A DNA stretch of 64,000 nt. It comes from [Eubacterium] infirmum. Its GTDB lineage: Bacteria > Bacillota > Clostridia > Peptostreptococcales > Anaerovoracaceae. The position numbers and the translations under genes were made by a program. The notes under the pieces are model-generated. The model was not told the DNA's origin. It searched no databases and saw nothing but the letters and a program-made list of their open reading frames with translations. The stretch spans positions 744,001 through 808,000 of the forward strand of contig UGGN01000001.1 of NCBI GenBank assembly GCA_900450455.1. Direction: 5' to 3'. Below are positions 23,978 to 34,039 of this stretch, one piece after another (the stretch's first letter is position 1; each line of letters starts with the position of its first letter).

Positions 23978-25816
23978 ATGTGCGGAATAGTAGGCTATGT
24001 AGGATATGATGAAGCCGCCGGCAAAATCATAGAAGGTCTAAAAAAATTAGAATATAGAGGATATGACTCATCAGGAATAGCTGTTCTAAGCGATAAGGGT
24101 ATAGAGCTTAACAAGTGCAAGGGAGAGATTGAAAATCTTGAGAACATGATAGCCGGCAGAGTTCCTAGCGGAACATGCGGTATCGGACACACAAGGTGGG
24201 CGACGCACGGAGCACCATCTGATGTAAACTCTCATCCTCATATGGATCAGAGCGGCAGAGTTGCCCTTGTTCATAACGGAATCGTAGAAAACTATGTAGA
24301 GCTCAAAGAAGCTCTCATTAAAGAACATGGAATAAAGTTCAAGTCTGAGACTGATAGCGAGGTAATAGCTCAGCTCGTCGGAGTTAAATACAATTCAAAC
24401 GGTGGAGACCTTGAGAAAGCCGTTTATGACGCAACAAAGGAAATGCGCGGAACATATGCCATAGGTGTTATCGCAGAAAATACCCCTGACAAGATAGTCG
24501 CTTACCGTAAGGAAGCGCCTTTGATTGCAGGCATTGGTAGGAAGAGCAACTTCATTGCTTCAGATATTCCGGCTTTGCTGAAGTATACAAACGATATATT
24601 TTTGATAGAAAACGACGAGATGGTAGTTTGCACTCCTGATTCAATAACTATCAAGGATAAGGACGGCAAGGAAGTTAAGCGCGAGGCTATGAAGATTACA
24701 TGGAGCGTTGAGGATGCCGAGAAGGGTGGATACGAGCACTTCATGCTAAAGGAGATTAATGAGCAACCTAAGGTTGTTGCAGAGACCCTAAACCGTCGTA
24801 TTGATGAGGATGGAAAGATTAAGCTTGACGGAATCAATCTGACAAAAGAAGAACTCGACAAGTACAACAAAATATATATCGTGGCTTGCGGAACTGCTTA
24901 CCACGCAGGTCTTGTGGGTAAGTATGTGATTGAAAAGATGGCGGGAATCGCTGTTGAGGTCGACGTGGCTTCAGAATTCAGATATAGAGATCCTTTCATA
25001 GATGGAAATACCCTTTTCATAGCAATAAGCCAGTCGGGAGAAACTCTGGATACTTTGATGTCACTACGATTGGCAAAGGAAAAAGGTGCTAGGGTTCTAT
25101 CGGTTGTAAACGTAGTAGGAAGTTCGATTGCCAGAGAATCAGATGATGTATTCTACACATGGGCAGGTCCTGAGATTGCGGTTGCTTCAACAAAGGCATA
25201 CACAACTCAGCTCGTTTGCATGTATTTGATTGCACTTTACCTTGGCGATATACGTGGAACGCTAACAGAAGAGTATCGCGAATTTATTCTTGGGGAACTT
25301 CAGCAGATTCCGGAGAAGATTCAGGAAATACTCGAGGAATCCCCATACATCGAAAAGCTTGCAAAGAGGCTTTACAACAAGACTCAGGTATTCTTCATCG
25401 GAAGAGGACTTGACTCTGCAGTTGCTTACGAGGGCTCGCTCAAGCTCAAGGAAATTTCATATATCAACTCATTTGCGATAGCTGCAGGTGAGCTGAAGCA
25501 CGGGACCATTGCTTTGATGGAACCTGATACAGTTGTTGTTGCCATGGCGACACAGGATAGACTCTTTGAGAAGATGTATTCAAATATAATTGAAGTTAAG
25601 GCTCGTCTTGCACATGTCGTTTCGATTGCCAAGGCCGGCAATGAGCAGATTAAGGATGCAAGTTCAGAGGTTGTCTACATTCCAAGCTGTGATGATGAAG
25701 TTTCACCGCTTCTTTCCGTAATACCTCTACAGATATTTGCGTATTATGTGGCTAAGGAAAAGGGCGAGAGCATAGACAAGCCAAGGAACCTGGCAAAGAG
25801 TGTTACAGTAGAGTAG
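23978..25816 (+). CDS. glmS: Glutamine-fructose-6-phosphate aminotransferase GlmS
   Basis: An enzyme of 612 residues that makes glucosamine 6-phosphate from fructose 6-phosphate and glutamine. Cys2 after Met1 is the glutaminase nucleophile (CGIVGYVG), the N-terminal domain runs to about residue 230, and two SIS sugar-isomerase domains fill the rest (SQSGETLDT, ASTKAYTTQ, LKHGTIALME). It ends with the conserved KPRNLAKSVTVE. Only 57 bases separate it from glmM, with a small hairpin (near 23934-23954) but no room for a glmS ribozyme. Confidence 0.97.
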   Translation: MCGIVGYVGYDEAAGKIIEGLKKLEYRGYDSSGIAVLSDKGIELNKCKGEIENLENMIAGRVPSGTCGIGHTRWATHGAPSDVNSHPHMDQSGRVALVHNGIVENYVELKEALIKEHGIKFKSETDSEVIAQLVGVKYNSNGGDLEKAVYDATKEMRGTYAIGVIAENTPDKIVAYRKEAPLIAGIGRKSNFIASDIPALLKYTNDIFLIENDEMVVCTPDSITIKDKDGKEVKREAMKITWSVEDAEKGGYEHFMLKEINEQPKVVAETLNRRIDEDGKIKLDGINLTKEELDKYNKIYIVACGTAYHAGLVGKYVIEKMAGIAVEVDVASEFRYRDPFIDGNTLFIAISQSGETLDTLMSLRLAKEKGARVLSVVNVVGSSIARESDDVFYTWAGPEIAVASTKAYTTQLVCMYLIALYLGDIRGTLTEEYREFILGELQQIPEKIQEILEESPYIEKLAKRLYNKTQVFFIGRGLDSAVAYEGSLKLKEISYINSFAIAAGELKHGTIALMEPDTVVVAMATQDRLFEKMYSNIIEVKARLAHVVSIAKAGNEQIKDASSEVVYIPSCDDEVSPLLSVIPLQIFAYYVAKEKGESIDKPRNLAKSVTVE

Positions 25817-25825
25817 GAGATAGAG

Positions 25826-26395
25826 ATGAAATACGAACAGATAAGGAAACAAGCTGAGGAGGCTATCAAAGAGTTTTTAGAGAAAACGCATTTGAAGGAA
25901 GGCGACATATTTGTTGTGGGCTGTTCGTCCAGTGAAATAAAGGGTGAAAGCATCGGTAGAGGTTCAGACATCAATGCTGCAGAGGCGGTTTACGAGGCTA
26001 TCTGCCCTGTACTTAAAGAAAGAGGTATCTACCTGGCTGCCCAATGCTGCGAGCATCTTAATCGTGCTATCATCGTGGAGAGGAAGGCTTTGCGAGGAAA
26101 TGAGGAAATCGTAAATGTTGTTCCTCAGCTTCATGCAGGGGGATCTTTTTCGGTAACATGCTATAAGAATTTTAAGGACCCGGTTGCAGTGGAGTACATC
26201 AAAGCAGATGCCGGAATGGACATAGGTGACACTTTGATTGGAATGCATCTGAGAGCTGTTGCCGTTCCTGTGCGCATATCTGTGAAGCAGATTGGAGAGG
26301 CACACCTCGTATGTGCTCGCACAAGACCTAAGTTCATAGGTGGAGATAGAGCTGTCTATGACAATCACCTGTCGGGTGGAGATATTCCAAGATAG
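25826..26395 (+). CDS. TIGR01440 (YwlG/DUF436) family protein
   Basis: A protein of 189 residues with the family pattern VVGCSSSEIKGESIGRGSD near residue 30 and a conserved CCEHLNRA near residue 72. The family is widespread in Firmicutes and has no settled biochemical function. The ATG follows GTAGGAGAT. It starts nine bases after glmS and ends 18 bases before nadE, so it is probably co-transcribed with both. Confidence 0.88.
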   Translation: MKYEQIRKQAEEAIKEFLEKTHLKEGDIFVVGCSSSEIKGESIGRGSDINAAEAVYEAICPVLKERGIYLAAQCCEHLNRAIIVERKALRGNEEIVNVVPQLHAGGSFSVTCYKNFKDPVAVEYIKADAGMDIGDTLIGMHLRAVAVPVRISVKQIGEAHLVCARTRPKFIGGDRAVYDNHLSGGDIPR

Positions 26396-26413
26396 GTGAC
26401 AGCGGAGGAAACA

Positions 26414-27187
26414 ATGTACGAATTTGATGCACGAAAAACAAAGGATGAAATTGTTGATTGGATAAAGGATTTCTTCGATGCCAACGGTAAGGACTGCAAA
26501 GCTGTCGTTGCAATAAGTGGAGGAAAGGACAGCTCAGTTACTGCAGCTTTATGCGTTGAGGCGCTTGGCAAGGAGAGGGTGTTTGGCGTTTTGCTTCCAA
26601 ACGGCATTCAAGCTGATATTGACATGTCAATGCTTCTTGTAAACCACCTTGAAATAGAATATTCAGTTATAAATATCAAGGATTCCTTTGATGGGCTCAC
26701 CGATGAGCTTAAGCAAAAGCTCCCCGTAGAGCTTAGCAAGCAGACTTTGACGAACCTCCCTGCAAGACTGAGAATGGCGGCGACTTATGCGGTTTCTCAA
26801 TCTCTTAACGGAAGAGTTGCAAACACTTGCAATCTGTCTGAGGACTGGGTAGGGTATTCGACTCGCTATGGAGATGCGGCAGGTGACTTCAGCCCGCTTT
26901 CCCGACTCACGGTTCAGGAGGTTAAGGCTGTAGGAAGAGAGCTAGGGCTTCCTGAGGTTTTGGTGGACAAGGTTCCAATCGACGGGCTTTCGGGGCTTAC
27001 AGATGAGCAGAATCTTGGTTTTAGCTACGAGGTATTGGACAAATATCTGCGCACCGGAGTTTGCTATAATACCGAAATCAAGGCTTTGATAGATAGAAAA
27101 CGAAAGGCTAATAAGTTCAAGCTTGAACTTATGCCGGCTTTTGAATACGATGCACCTATACTGGCGGATGACGAGAACAGTAGGTAG
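26414..27187 (+). CDS. nadE: Ammonia-dependent NAD+ synthetase
   Basis: An ATP-pyrophosphatase of 257 residues that amidates deamido-NAD to NAD+. The P-loop AISGGKDSS lies near residue 35. An N-terminal glutaminase domain is absent, so ammonia is the likely nitrogen source. Conserved blocks TCNLSEDWVGYSTRYGD and DGLSGLTDEQ are present. The ATG at 26414 has GGAGGAA five bases upstream; a GTG at 26396 that abuts the previous stop is less likely. murE starts seven bases after the stop. Confidence 0.93.
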   Translation: MYEFDARKTKDEIVDWIKDFFDANGKDCKAVVAISGGKDSSVTAALCVEALGKERVFGVLLPNGIQADIDMSMLLVNHLEIEYSVINIKDSFDGLTDELKQKLPVELSKQTLTNLPARLRMAATYAVSQSLNGRVANTCNLSEDWVGYSTRYGDAAGDFSPLSRLTVQEVKAVGRELGLPEVLVDKVPIDGLSGLTDEQNLGFSYEVLDKYLRTGVCYNTEIKALIDRKRKANKFKLELMPAFEYDAPILADDENSR

Positions 27188-27193
27188 GGAAAG

Positions 27194-28678
27194 ATGAAAT
27201 TAGAAAAGCTTTTTAATGAATATAAGGGTAGCGAGCAGGGGGAGCAGAATATTGCTTCCCTTGTTATCGATTCGAGAAAGGCAAGCGAAGGCTCCCTTTT
27301 CTTTGCTGTAAAGGGACTTGAGGCTGATGGACATGCCTATATTCCGATGGCCATTGAAAAGGGCGCGGTTGCAATCGTTTGCAGCGATAAGCAGGAAGAA
27401 CGCGAGGGCATCGCTTATATATATCGAGATGACGTAATTGGAGAAATAGGCAGATGCAGCAGTGCTTTCTATGGAAATCCCGGCGCGAAGATGACAATGT
27501 ACGGCGTAACCGGAACAAACGGAAAGAGTACGACGACCTGTATTATCAAAGATCTTCACGAGAAGGCCTCGGGAAAAGCTTGTGGGTACATGGGAACCAT
27601 CGCTGTTAGGTACGGCGATGTAGACGAAAAGCCTAGCCTGACAACGCCGGATGCAATAGAGATAAACGACTATCTATCAAAGATGGAAAAAGCAGGCATG
27701 AAGAGTGTCTCAATGGAGGTGAGCTCTCACGGACTTGCGCTTAGAAGAACTGAAGGACTTGACTTTGATGTGGCCATATTTACGAATTTCTCATGGGATC
27801 ACCTCGATTTTCATAAGACGATGGAAGCATATTTCGAGGCGAAAAAGAGTCTTTTCACAGGCCTTAAGCCGGAAGCTACAGCGATACTAAACCTCGATGA
27901 TGATAGTTTTGAGAAGCTAAAAGAAGCTTGTAAATGTAAGGTTCTAAGCTATGGTGTAAATGCTGAAGCCGACTACTGCATAAAGGACTTATACATGAGT
28001 GCAAGCGGTTCGGAATTCGACCTGATTCTATCGGAAAAAGCCTGCGGAAAACCTAAGGGCGAAAGCTACCACATAAGGACAAACATTACAGCAGCATATA
28101 ATATATCAAACTTAACTGCTGCTATTGCCGGACTTCATTGTCAGGGCTTTGATATGGAAAAGCTAATAGAAGCATGTGTAGACGTAAAGCAGGTAGATGG
28201 ACGTATGGAGCGCGTGCAAAATGAGCTAGGTATAGATTTGATTATTGATTATGCCCACACTCCTGATGGCTTTGATAAGATATTTGAGTTTGCACGCAGT
28301 GTAAAAAATCCTGATGGCAGGCTTTATGCAGTATTTGGCTCTGCAGGAAAGCGAGACAAAGAGAAACGACACGTTCTCGGAAGAATAGCGAGTGTGAACT
28401 GTGACTATATCATTTTGACGGAAGAAGATCCTAGAGACGAAGCTGCTTGCGATATTGCAAATCAGATAGCTCTGGAAATACCAAAGGAGTCTTACGAATT
28501 TATCGACAATAGATATGAAGCTATATCAAAGGCCATAGCTATGGCAAAAGCAGGAGATATGGTTTTGGTGCTTGGCAAGGGTGATGAAAGGTATCTTGAG
28601 CGCTCAAAGGGCAAGGAAAGCTGGATGGGCGACGAAAAGGCGGCAGCTGAGATTGCTGCTAAAATTGCAAGAGTGTAG
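27194..28678 (+). CDS. murE: UDP-N-acetylmuramyl-tripeptide synthetase MurE
   Basis: A Mur ligase of 494 residues that adds the third amino acid to the peptidoglycan stem peptide. The ATP loop GVTGTNGKST is at 104-113, the central motif HGLALRRTEGLDFDVAIFTN follows near residue 178, and the C-terminal domain has HTPDGFDK near residue 353. The substrate-selecting site reads EEDPRDE (around 410-416); the retained Arg is the hallmark of diaminopimelate enzymes (DNPR in E. coli), but the DNP-to-EDP change leaves the amino acid open. The gene ends before a strong bidirectional terminator. Confidence 0.93.
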   Translation: MKLEKLFNEYKGSEQGEQNIASLVIDSRKASEGSLFFAVKGLEADGHAYIPMAIEKGAVAIVCSDKQEEREGIAYIYRDDVIGEIGRCSSAFYGNPGAKMTMYGVTGTNGKSTTTCIIKDLHEKASGKACGYMGTIAVRYGDVDEKPSLTTPDAIEINDYLSKMEKAGMKSVSMEVSSHGLALRRTEGLDFDVAIFTNFSWDHLDFHKTMEAYFEAKKSLFTGLKPEATAILNLDDDSFEKLKEACKCKVLSYGVNAEADYCIKDLYMSASGSEFDLILSEKACGKPKGESYHIRTNITAAYNISNLTAAIAGLHCQGFDMEKLIEACVDVKQVDGRMERVQNELGIDLIIDYAHTPDGFDKIFEFARSVKNPDGRLYAVFGSAGKRDKEKRHVLGRIASVNCDYIILTEEDPRDEAACDIANQIALEIPKESYEFIDNRYEAISKAIAMAKAGDMVLVLGKGDERYLERSKGKESWMGDEKAAAEIAAKIARV

Positions 28679-28710
28679 GCATTCTAAATCTTTTACTTCA
28701 TGAAAAATAA

Positions 28711-28747
28711 GGGGCTACCTAGGTCATGTGACTTGGGAAGCCCTTTT
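28711..28747. terminator. Bidirectional intrinsic terminator
   Basis: GGGCT and AGCCC arms continue through CTAGGTCA/TGACTTGG with one mismatch, flanked by an A-rich run and TTTT. It separates murE from the convergent EEP-fold gene. Confidence 0.85.
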
Positions 28748-28755
28748 CTCTTGAT

Positions 28756-29862
28756 TTATTTGAGTTTAAATTTTAGAACGACCGGATTATGGTCGGTGTT
28801 CTTAAAGCCCATCTGCTTTGTTTCAAGCGATGTGACCTCAATATTTGATGAAACGATGAATCCGTCGATTATGTAGAATTGGAACTTGTTAGTGTTTAGA
28901 CTTGTAAGCGGCTTGTCAAGGCTTCTGCAACTTGCTGTCTTTGTATCCATCAAAAACTGCCACGACTTGTCAAACTTATCCGTGTCTAGAACAGGTGGCT
29001 TCCATGTTCCGTTAAATTGTTTGATTATGGATGTGTCAGTTCCTGAGAATGTCTGATTGAAATCTCCGCCGGCTATAACATAGTTACCCTTATCAGCCTC
29101 CGCCTGAAGGTATTTTCGCAGCATCTCCGCCTGCGCTTTTTTGCCATCTCCGTCGTCATATGCCTCCAGATGCAGGTTTACGATGACCAGTTCCTTGTCA
29201 GAACCCTCTATAGGTAAGCGGTTGATACTGAGGCATCTTTTGAGGTTTGCAACTCTCGTAGGCCACTTGAATGGGCAAGGCAGCTGAACTCTGGTCGCCT
29301 CCGAAATCTTGCTCTTGCTCAAGGTCATGATTCCGGCGTTAACTTTTCCTATAGGAGGTATAGGGTAAGGAATAAACTTGACCTTGAAGTTCTCGGCAAA
29401 GCTCGATTGATAATCCTGATTAAGTAACTCGCTTTGCAGCTTTGATGCCTCGTTTATATAGGAACTTCGTTTCGCATCCGTATCCACTTCCTGAAGTAGA
29501 ATGAAATCCGGATTGATTGAATTCAGCTCAGATGATATCCCTTTCAAATTCTTGTTTACTCCATCCTTGTCAGCCGTGTCTACACTCTTGCCGCCGTCCA
29601 TGAAGAAGTCTGCATCTGAACCGAGCGCGCCGTAGCCGATATTCCAGGAAACAGCTGTCATTTCTCTTGATTTATTGACGGAATTTGTTTGGCTCTTTCC
29701 TGTGAGCCTTAGAGGCACTTCCTTGTCAGGGTTGAACTCTGTCAAAGTGAGATATCCTATTAGTGCAGAAAAAACCAGCACTATGATTAGGATTATTAAA
29801 AGTAAGCATATTATGATTTTCTGCCAAAGTTTTCTCTTTTTAAATTTTTTTTCTTTTGTCAT
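28756..29862 (-). CDS. Membrane-anchored endonuclease/exonuclease/phosphatase (EEP) fold protein
   Basis: A protein of 368 residues with a basic N-terminus and one membrane helix (about 16-38), so that the catalytic domain is probably outside the cell. EEP-fold landmarks are visible: SWNIGYGA (about 73), LLQEVD with the metal-binding Glu (about 125), NLHLEAYDDG with a catalytic His (about 230), GGDFNQTF (about 265) and the final TDHNPVV. These metal-dependent enzymes cleave phosphodiesters in DNA, phosphoinositides or sphingomyelin; the substrate here is not known. The gene is monocistronic. Confidence 0.88.
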   Translation of the reverse strand: MTKEKKFKKRKLWQKIIICLLLIILIIVLVFSALIGYLTLTEFNPDKEVPLRLTGKSQTNSVNKSREMTAVSWNIGYGALGSDADFFMDGGKSVDTADKDGVNKNLKGISSELNSINPDFILLQEVDTDAKRSSYINEASKLQSELLNQDYQSSFAENFKVKFIPYPIPPIGKVNAGIMTLSKSKISEATRVQLPCPFKWPTRVANLKRCLSINRLPIEGSDKELVIVNLHLEAYDDGDGKKAQAEMLRKYLQAEADKGNYVIAGGDFNQTFSGTDTSIIKQFNGTWKPPVLDTDKFDKSWQFLMDTKTASCRSLDKPLTSLNTNKFQFYIIDGFIVSSNIEVTSLETKQMGFKNTDHNPVVLKFKLK

Positions 29863-30068
29863 AACACCAAATTGGCACCGCTACTTTGTGCCGTTTACCT
29901 CTTTCATTTATTTTGCTATGCTGTGTGCATAGTATTTTAAATAGTTTACGCAAGTTAAATGATAACATGTTAGGTATTATCTTGGCAATGAATTTAATGA
30001 GCTTAAAACAACATATATAGTAATGAGTATACATTTGTGTCGATTTTTTAAAAGAATTATTAAAAATA

Positions 30069-30096
30069 TTTACCCCACCAAAAAATATGGTAAAAT
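30069..30096 (+). promoter_or_regulatory. Probable promoter of the lipoprotein gene; rest of the 303-base gap
   Basis: TTTACC at 30069-30074 and TAAAAT at 30091-30096 with a 16-base spacer. The gap between the divergent EEP and lipoprotein genes (29863-30165) is very A+T-rich and otherwise holds only a small CTATGC/GCATAG hairpin at 29916-29932; I see no further gene in it. Confidence 0.5.
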
Positions 30097-30165
30097 TATG
30101 TATATAATAAAAAACAAAATGCATACAATGTTAATCCTGTCCGGTGTAGAAGGAAGGTGAGGTAG

Positions 30166-30939
30166 ATGAAGAAGATATACGGTTTGGCAGCACTGATGCT
30201 CTGTATTCTGATTGTACTTTCGGGATGTGGCAAAAGTGAAAAAAAGACGGAGGAGAGTAAGAATAAGTCAATTACAACAAGCGAGAGCTACATAGACAAA
30301 CTGAAAATTGACAAAAAGAATCTGACCTACACTAAGGTAATTCCGGAGTATACCTTTGATGTCAGCAATGTTACGGAACTCAGCAAGCATGCGACACATG
30401 TATTTATAGGCAGGGTGGATAGTATAGACGGCTGTAGCACGACTGTCGGAAGCGGAGAATTTTCGCCCGTTCCCGAAGAATACGGTAAAATAAGTGTTAT
30501 AAAGAGCATCAAGGGAGAGATTAAAAACAAAAGCATCAAATATGCAAGACCGGGGGGAGTCATATCCGTAGCGGAATACGAGAAGTATGCTCTGGAGGAA
30601 GCTGTCAAAGAGGAAGCTGTCAAAAATGAAGAAGAGAATAGGAAGGCTTCAGGCAAAGAGAACTTTGATAAGAAAAGAAGCTTCTATGAAATGAGACATG
30701 ACGGTGATATAAAGATTGAGACAGGCAAGACCTATCTATTCTTTGCGATGTACAATAGGGAAACGGGATATTATTTCATATTTGGCAATCAGTACGGAAG
30801 TAGGGAGATAAGCGGTATGAGTGGCGATGATAAGAAGGCTTTTATTAAGTCCTTGGATAAGGATGAACTCAAGCTGAGGGATAATGACACAGGAAAGAAT
30901 GAGTCGCTGAAAAACTTCATAGAAAAGTATTTTTCATAG
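30166..30939 (+). CDS. Hypothetical lipoprotein
   Basis: A secreted lipoprotein of 257 residues with a basic start, a hydrophobic stretch and the lipobox LSGC (lipidated Cys21), followed by a Lys/Ser/Glu-rich linker to about residue 60. The mature part (about 60-235) has beta character, with AThVFIGRVDSI-like and GKTYLFFAM segments near 75 and 190. I do not recognise a family. AGAAGGAAGGTGAGG precedes the ATG. It is followed by a bidirectional terminator shared with rpsT and is monocistronic. Confidence 0.75.
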   Translation: MKKIYGLAALMLCILIVLSGCGKSEKKTEESKNKSITTSESYIDKLKIDKKNLTYTKVIPEYTFDVSNVTELSKHATHVFIGRVDSIDGCSTTVGSGEFSPVPEEYGKISVIKSIKGEIKNKSIKYARPGGVISVAEYEKYALEEAVKEEAVKNEEENRKASGKENFDKKRSFYEMRHDGDIKIETGKTYLFFAMYNRETGYYFIFGNQYGSREISGMSGDDKKAFIKSLDKDELKLRDNDTGKNESLKNFIEKYFS

Positions 30940-31000
30940 TATTTTTCAAGACAGGTTATGTCAAAATTGGCTCTATAAGTTCGAAATAAAAAAAATAAAA

Positions 31001-31033
31001 AAGGCTTTAACTCACAGAGGTTAAAGTCTTTTT
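31001..31033. terminator. Bidirectional intrinsic terminator
   Basis: AAGGCTTTAAC pairs with GTTAAAGTCTT around a short loop, with an A-run before and five T after. It serves the lipoprotein gene on one strand and rpsT on the other. Between it and rpsT lies a GCGATGG/CCATCGC hairpin (near 31062-31084) in the rpsT 3' region. Confidence 0.85.
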
Positions 31034-31138
31034 GTATTATACGCTTAAGCGTTATTTACGTGGCGATGGGAGACACATCCATCGCATTTGCTCATTGCAT
31101 GTGTATTTAACTTATACACTGGTGGGGACGGGTGAGAC

Positions 31139-31411
31139 TTATTTCGCTGACTTTGCAGCGTTGAATCTCTTCGTTATACGGGAAACCTTTCTTGAAGCTG
31201 CGTGCTTATTGATGGAACCCTTTGATGCTGCTTGCATAAGCTTCTTTTCTGCTAAAGTAAGCTTCTCTGCTGCTACGTTCATGTCGCCTGATACAACTGC
31301 CTCATCGAACTGACGAAGAGCTTCCTTGACATGGTCCTTAACACGTCTGTTTCTTGCGGTCTTCTTGTCTATAACTTTGATTCTTTTTTTTGCGGATTTG
31401 ATATTTGCCAT
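31139..31411 (-). CDS. rpsT: 30S ribosomal protein S20
   Basis: A basic helical protein of 90 residues that binds 16S rRNA early in 30S assembly. The start MANIKSAKKRI and the Lys/Arg-rich body with RNRRVKDHVKEA and NKHAASRKVSRI are typical. It is full length and alone on its strand, with its own promoter at 31475-31503. The ribosome site is a modest TGGGG. Confidence 0.97.
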   Translation of the reverse strand: MANIKSAKKRIKVIDKKTARNRRVKDHVKEALRQFDEAVVSGDMNVAAEKLTLAEKKLMQAASKGSINKHAASRKVSRITKRFNAAKSAK

Positions 31412-31474
31412 AATTTTTACCCCACTATTCTTTAATCTTTAGCAATACTAATTTAATTCGCATATACGCAGAGT

Positions 31475-31503
31475 ATTATATATGATTAAATCGTTCAATG
31501 CAA
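31475..31503 (-). promoter_or_regulatory. Promoter of rpsT
   Basis: On the minus strand TTGCAT, a 17-base spacer and TATAAT. It gives a leader of about 60 bases ahead of rpsT. Confidence 0.65.
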
Positions 31504-31633
31504 GTGATTTTACATTATTTTCTCTACTTACCTTGAATTTCCTTTGATTTTGTTATGGGAATTTTTGTGCAGAGATATTGATTTTAGGGTATAATAAAAT
31601 GTATACATAAATTTGAATCAGGAGGAGTATAGG

Positions 31634-33937
31634 ATGCCAATCAGAGTTCCGAACAATCTACCGGCTGTCGAAACGCTAACAAACGAGAACGTATTTGTAA
31701 TGACAGATAGCCGTGCTATAACTCAGGACATCAGACCTTTGCAAATTTTGATTCTCAATCTGATGCCAACAAAGATAGATACAGAGACGCAGCTTACAAG
31801 ACTTTTGGGAAACTCACCCCTTCAGGTTGAACTTGAGTTACTCCAAACCGCGAGCCATAAATCGCAGAACACACCTGAGGAGCATATGCTCGCCTTCTAT
31901 AAGAGTTTTGAGCAGGTTAAGCAGAATTACTACGACGGTATGATAGTTACAGGTGCACCTGTTGAGCTTATGGAATTTGAGGAAGTCGAGTATTGGGATG
32001 AGCTTTGCGAGATTATGGAATGGTCAAAGTCGCATGTTCACAGCACCTTTTACATCTGCTGGGGTGCACAGGCCGGTCTCTACTACCACTACGGAATTAA
32101 GAAACATGTGCTTGCAGAGAAACTCTCGGGAGTTTACAAGCACCATTTGAGATATAAGACGGGAATGCTTTTTAGAGGCTTTGATGATATTTTCTACGTG
32201 CCTCATTCCAGAAACACAGATGTCGATGTAGAAGCTGTCGAGGCCTGTAAGGATATCAAAGTTGTAGCTGAATCGGATGAGGCAGGAATTTTTGCTATAA
32301 AGTCTAACGATGACAAGCAGATTTTCATAATGGGTCACTCAGAGTATGATGCTGACACGCTTAAGAAAGAATATGAGAGAGATGTAAAGCAGGGGAAAAA
32401 TCCTAATGTACCTTGCAACTACTACCCTGATGATGACCCAGGTAAGGAGCCTCAGGTGGTTTGGCGTTCCTGCGCAAATCTTTTGTTCTCAAACTGGCTA
32501 AACTACTTCGTGTATCAGTCGACTCCTTATGATATCAATAGCATTCAGCAGGAGGCGAGCAAGGCAATTAATTTAGAAAAATCAGATCTCACAGTATCAA
32601 AGTTTGGTGGAACCTCGCTTGCGGGCGCAGACAGGTTCAGAGCCGCAAAAGAAATAATCGAGGCGGATAAAAACCGCAAGTTTGTCGTGGTTTCTGCACC
32701 GGGTAAGCGCGATGCACGGGATAACAAGGTGACGGATCTTCTTGTTGAACTTGCAGATAGTGCCTGCGTTGGAGGAGGCATAAATCTGGATATAGATCAT
32801 GCGAGGAATCTTCTGTCAGAGATAAAAGAAAGATTTGTCGAGATAGAGGCGGAACTCCGTACGGGGGTGGACGTAGATGCAGAGTTCACCAAAATAGAGC
32901 ATGACATCTTCGAGAATGGACAAGGGAGGGCTTATATTACAAGTCGAGGCGAGTACATGAACGGAATACTGATGGCGGCATATCTCGGTGAGCCATGGCA
33001 GTTTGTCGATGCAAAGGATATAGTTTTCTTTGATAATGATGGCAAGCTTCTTCTCAAGGAAACGATCAAGGCAATATCAGATAGATGCGCCAAGCTTCCT
33101 AGGGCGGTTATCCCCGGTTTTTATGGAAGTCTTGCAGAGGATGGAAGCATCGAGACCTTCAGCAGAGGCGGTTCGGATATTTCGGCATCGCTTGTTGCAG
33201 CGGCTCTTCATGCAGATCTATATGAGAACTGGACCGATGTTTCGGGTATTTTGATGGCTGATCCCGGCATTGTTAGAAACCCTGTTACAGTTCCTGTTAT
33301 GACATATAAGGAGTTAAGGGAACTTTCGTATTTAGGTGCTACGGTCATGCACCCTGATGTAGTTGAACCTGTTGTCAAACTGGGAATTCCAATTATTATC
33401 AAGAACACGATGAACCCTGATGCTACAGGAACCCTGGTAGTAAAGGATAAAAAGTACTACAAAGAGAGCATGGAAATTGCGGGTATTTCAGGAAAGCGTG
33501 GCTTTGTAGTAATAAAGCTTGAGAAGACCGGACTTAACGACGATACCAAGCTTCGCCAAAGCATTTTGGACTTCTTTACCGAGAACTCTGTTAATATTAC
33601 AAATATAATTGCGGGCATAGATTCGCTGATTCTTCTCGTGCCTAAGGATAACTTTGAGAAGACGAATTTGAGCTTCTTCGAAATGGAGGCTAATATCCGC
33701 AAGATGGCAGGTGGAATTAAAATCGATATAACCAAGGATATAGCGGTTATCGGCGTTGTCGGTAGAGAGCTTGGCAGCTCACCGACAGTCGTCATCAAAA
33801 CTCTTTCAGCACTTGCAGGAAGACGTATAGATGTCAAGCTTATAGATCATGGCCAGGGGCAGATAAGCATTCTTATAGCTGTAGCGGCAACCGACTATGC
33901 AGAGGCTATCAGATCGATTTACGGTCGATTTGTATAA
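31634..33937 (+). CDS. metA-lysC: Fused homoserine O-acyltransferase (MetA) and aspartokinase
   Basis: One uninterrupted frame of 767 residues. Residues 1-300 are a complete MetA: start [11 protein letters not shown], nucleophile Cys142 (CWGAQAG), His235 and Glu237 in GHSEYD, and Glu111, the residue known to favour acetyl-CoA over succinyl-CoA. A linker of about 18 residues leads to a full aspartokinase: KFGGTS at 323-328, [24 protein letters not shown] and two C-terminal ACT domains (about 630-767). The first enzyme phosphorylates aspartate; MetA acylates homoserine for methionine. The ATG at 31634 has AGGAGG upstream; a TTG at 31613 would overlap that site. A TATAAT lies at 31590-31595. The fusion is unusual. 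Confidence 0.95.
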   Translation: MPIRVPNNLPAVETLTNENVFVMTDSRAITQDIRPLQILILNLMPTKIDTETQLTRLLGNSPLQVELELLQTASHKSQNTPEEHMLAFYKSFEQVKQNYYDGMIVTGAPVELMEFEEVEYWDELCEIMEWSKSHVHSTFYICWGAQAGLYYHYGIKKHVLAEKLSGVYKHHLRYKTGMLFRGFDDIFYVPHSRNTDVDVEAVEACKDIKVVAESDEAGIFAIKSNDDKQIFIMGHSEYDADTLKKEYERDVKQGKNPNVPCNYYPDDDPGKEPQVVWRSCANLLFSNWLNYFVYQSTPYDINSIQQEASKAINLEKSDLTVSKFGGTSLAGADRFRAAKEIIEADKNRKFVVVSAPGKRDARDNKVTDLLVELADSACVGGGINLDIDHARNLLSEIKERFVEIEAELRTGVDVDAEFTKIEHDIFENGQGRAYITSRGEYMNGILMAAYLGEPWQFVDAKDIVFFDNDGKLLLKETIKAISDRCAKLPRAVIPGFYGSLAEDGSIETFSRGGSDISASLVAAALHADLYENWTDVSGILMADPGIVRNPVTVPVMTYKELRELSYLGATVMHPDVVEPVVKLGIPIIIKNTMNPDATGTLVVKDKKYYKESMEIAGISGKRGFVVIKLEKTGLNDDTKLRQSILDFFTENSVNITNIIAGIDSLILLVPKDNFEKTNLSFFEMEANIRKMAGGIKIDITKDIAVIGVVGRELGSSPTVVIKTLSALAGRRIDVKLIDHGQGQISILIAVAATDYAEAIRSIYGRFV

Positions 33938-34039
33938 TCTCACTTTGATGTGAAACTATATGATTGAAACGAGTTAAAACAGTATAAATTAAAACAGTAT
34001 AGATGAAATAATATAAGAGAAAATCTAGGAATTAAAATC

